The notes beneath the pieces were generated by a model, which worked only from the letters and a program-made list of their open reading frames with translations, made no database searches and was not told where the DNA came from. Of a stretch of 64,000 bases of DNA, positions 63,781-64,000 are shown in pieces; position 1 is the first letter of the stretch, and each line of letters starts with the position of its first letter. Both the position numbers and the translations under genes were made by a program. The stretch is from Dehalogenimonas sp. W (GTDB taxonomy: Bacteria; Chloroflexota; Dehalococcoidia; Dehalococcoidales; Dehalococcoidaceae): NCBI RefSeq assembly GCF_037094495.1, contig NZ_CP146612.1:310001-374000 (forward strand), in the 5' to 3' direction.

Positions 63781-64000
63781 TGGGGGCAGAATTTTTCCAA
63801 CAGGAGAGGATTACCGTTATAACAAGACCAGAACGACGCAGTAGCAGTTCAGCACCTTCCCAGTTTTGTCGCTGATGAGCCGGTTCAAGCTGACCTTTGA
63901 CTCGGAATCTCAAGCTCACTTCGCGACCAGTGGTTCAGGGCCATATTGTTCTACTCTTCCAGAACGCTATGCTCTATTTGCGCTGTCGTTCCAAGTCTAG

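Larger units (their letters stand above)
63458..64000. other. right-edge region without a confident gene
   Basis: I see four heptad repeats near 63509-63536, a perfect promoter pointing left at 63735-63763 and a palindrome at its -35 box. A 59-codon frame on the minus strand (63518-63697) starts 30 bases after the predicted RNA start, but it lacks a ribosome binding site and family signature. The rest to 64000 shows no supportable frame. Confidence 0.5.

Noticed and set aside
63722-63919. 65-codon frame on the minus strand at the right edge
   Set aside because: It runs through the consensus promoter and its palindrome, has no ribosome binding site, and shows no known domain.

Overview
The window looks like chromosomal DNA of a Dehalococcoidia-type Chloroflexota bacterium, most likely Dehalogenimonas or a close relative. 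This is an inference from gene content: a tuf-less str-S10-spc-alpha ribosomal cluster, archaeal-type winged-helix regulators, PAS-rich sensors, an adenylate kinase with a zinc-type lid, and moderate G+C. No 16S gene is present to confirm it. I see no prophage, complete insertion sequence or CRISPR array.

Layout. Positions 1-17.5 kb hold, on the minus strand, one nearly uninterrupted ribosomal operon running rpsL-rpsG-fusA-rpsJ ... secY-adk-map-infA-rpmJ-rpsM-rpsK-rpsD-rpoA (rpoA cut by the left edge). A consensus promoter sits upstream of rpsL. From 17.7 to 19.3 kb lies an ECF-like sigma factor with a membrane-anchored partner. From 19.3 to 22.5 kb lies a compact module on the minus strand: a winged-helix regulator, a ribbon-helix-helix-like protein, an isoprenylcysteine-methyltransferase-like membrane protein and a GH3-family acyl-adenylating enzyme. 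Its control regions share the palindrome TAGTACTA. PilT and a large c-di-GMP protein (tandem 7TM, GAF, GGDEF, HD-GYP) follow on the plus strand.

The 27-45 kb region is housekeeping: nadC-nadB, yajC, miaB, tRNA-Ser(GCT), rsfS, an ABC-2 exporter, a CPA2 antiporter, argC, ftsH, an endonuclease IV-like TIM barrel, a lipid kinase, ndk, a TsaB-HAD fusion, tsaE and thiL. The 45-64 kb region has a superinfection-immunity-like membrane protein, a Cas4/RecB-like nuclease, prepilin peptidase, glyA, prs, a seven-PAS hybrid kinase coupled to a PAS-GGDEF protein, hisA-hisI, a NarL-type two-component pair, a small DnaJ-type zinc protein with ruvA, leuS, proC, a YkgJ-like protein, and rsmD-coaD. The last 540 bases carry a perfect -35/-10 promoter but no confident gene.

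Themes. PilT, prepilin peptidase, two GGDEF proteins and one HD-GYP domain suggest surface-pilus activity under c-di-GMP control. Several genes (thiL, the Cas4-like nuclease, the ABC ATPase, prepilin peptidase, argC, the endonuclease IV-like gene) have a -10 box 6-8 bases before the start codon and mostly no ribosome binding site, suggesting leaderless transcripts. hisA appears to start at AUA. The most promising candidate for an undescribed system is the GH3/methyltransferase module with its own regulators and shared operators.
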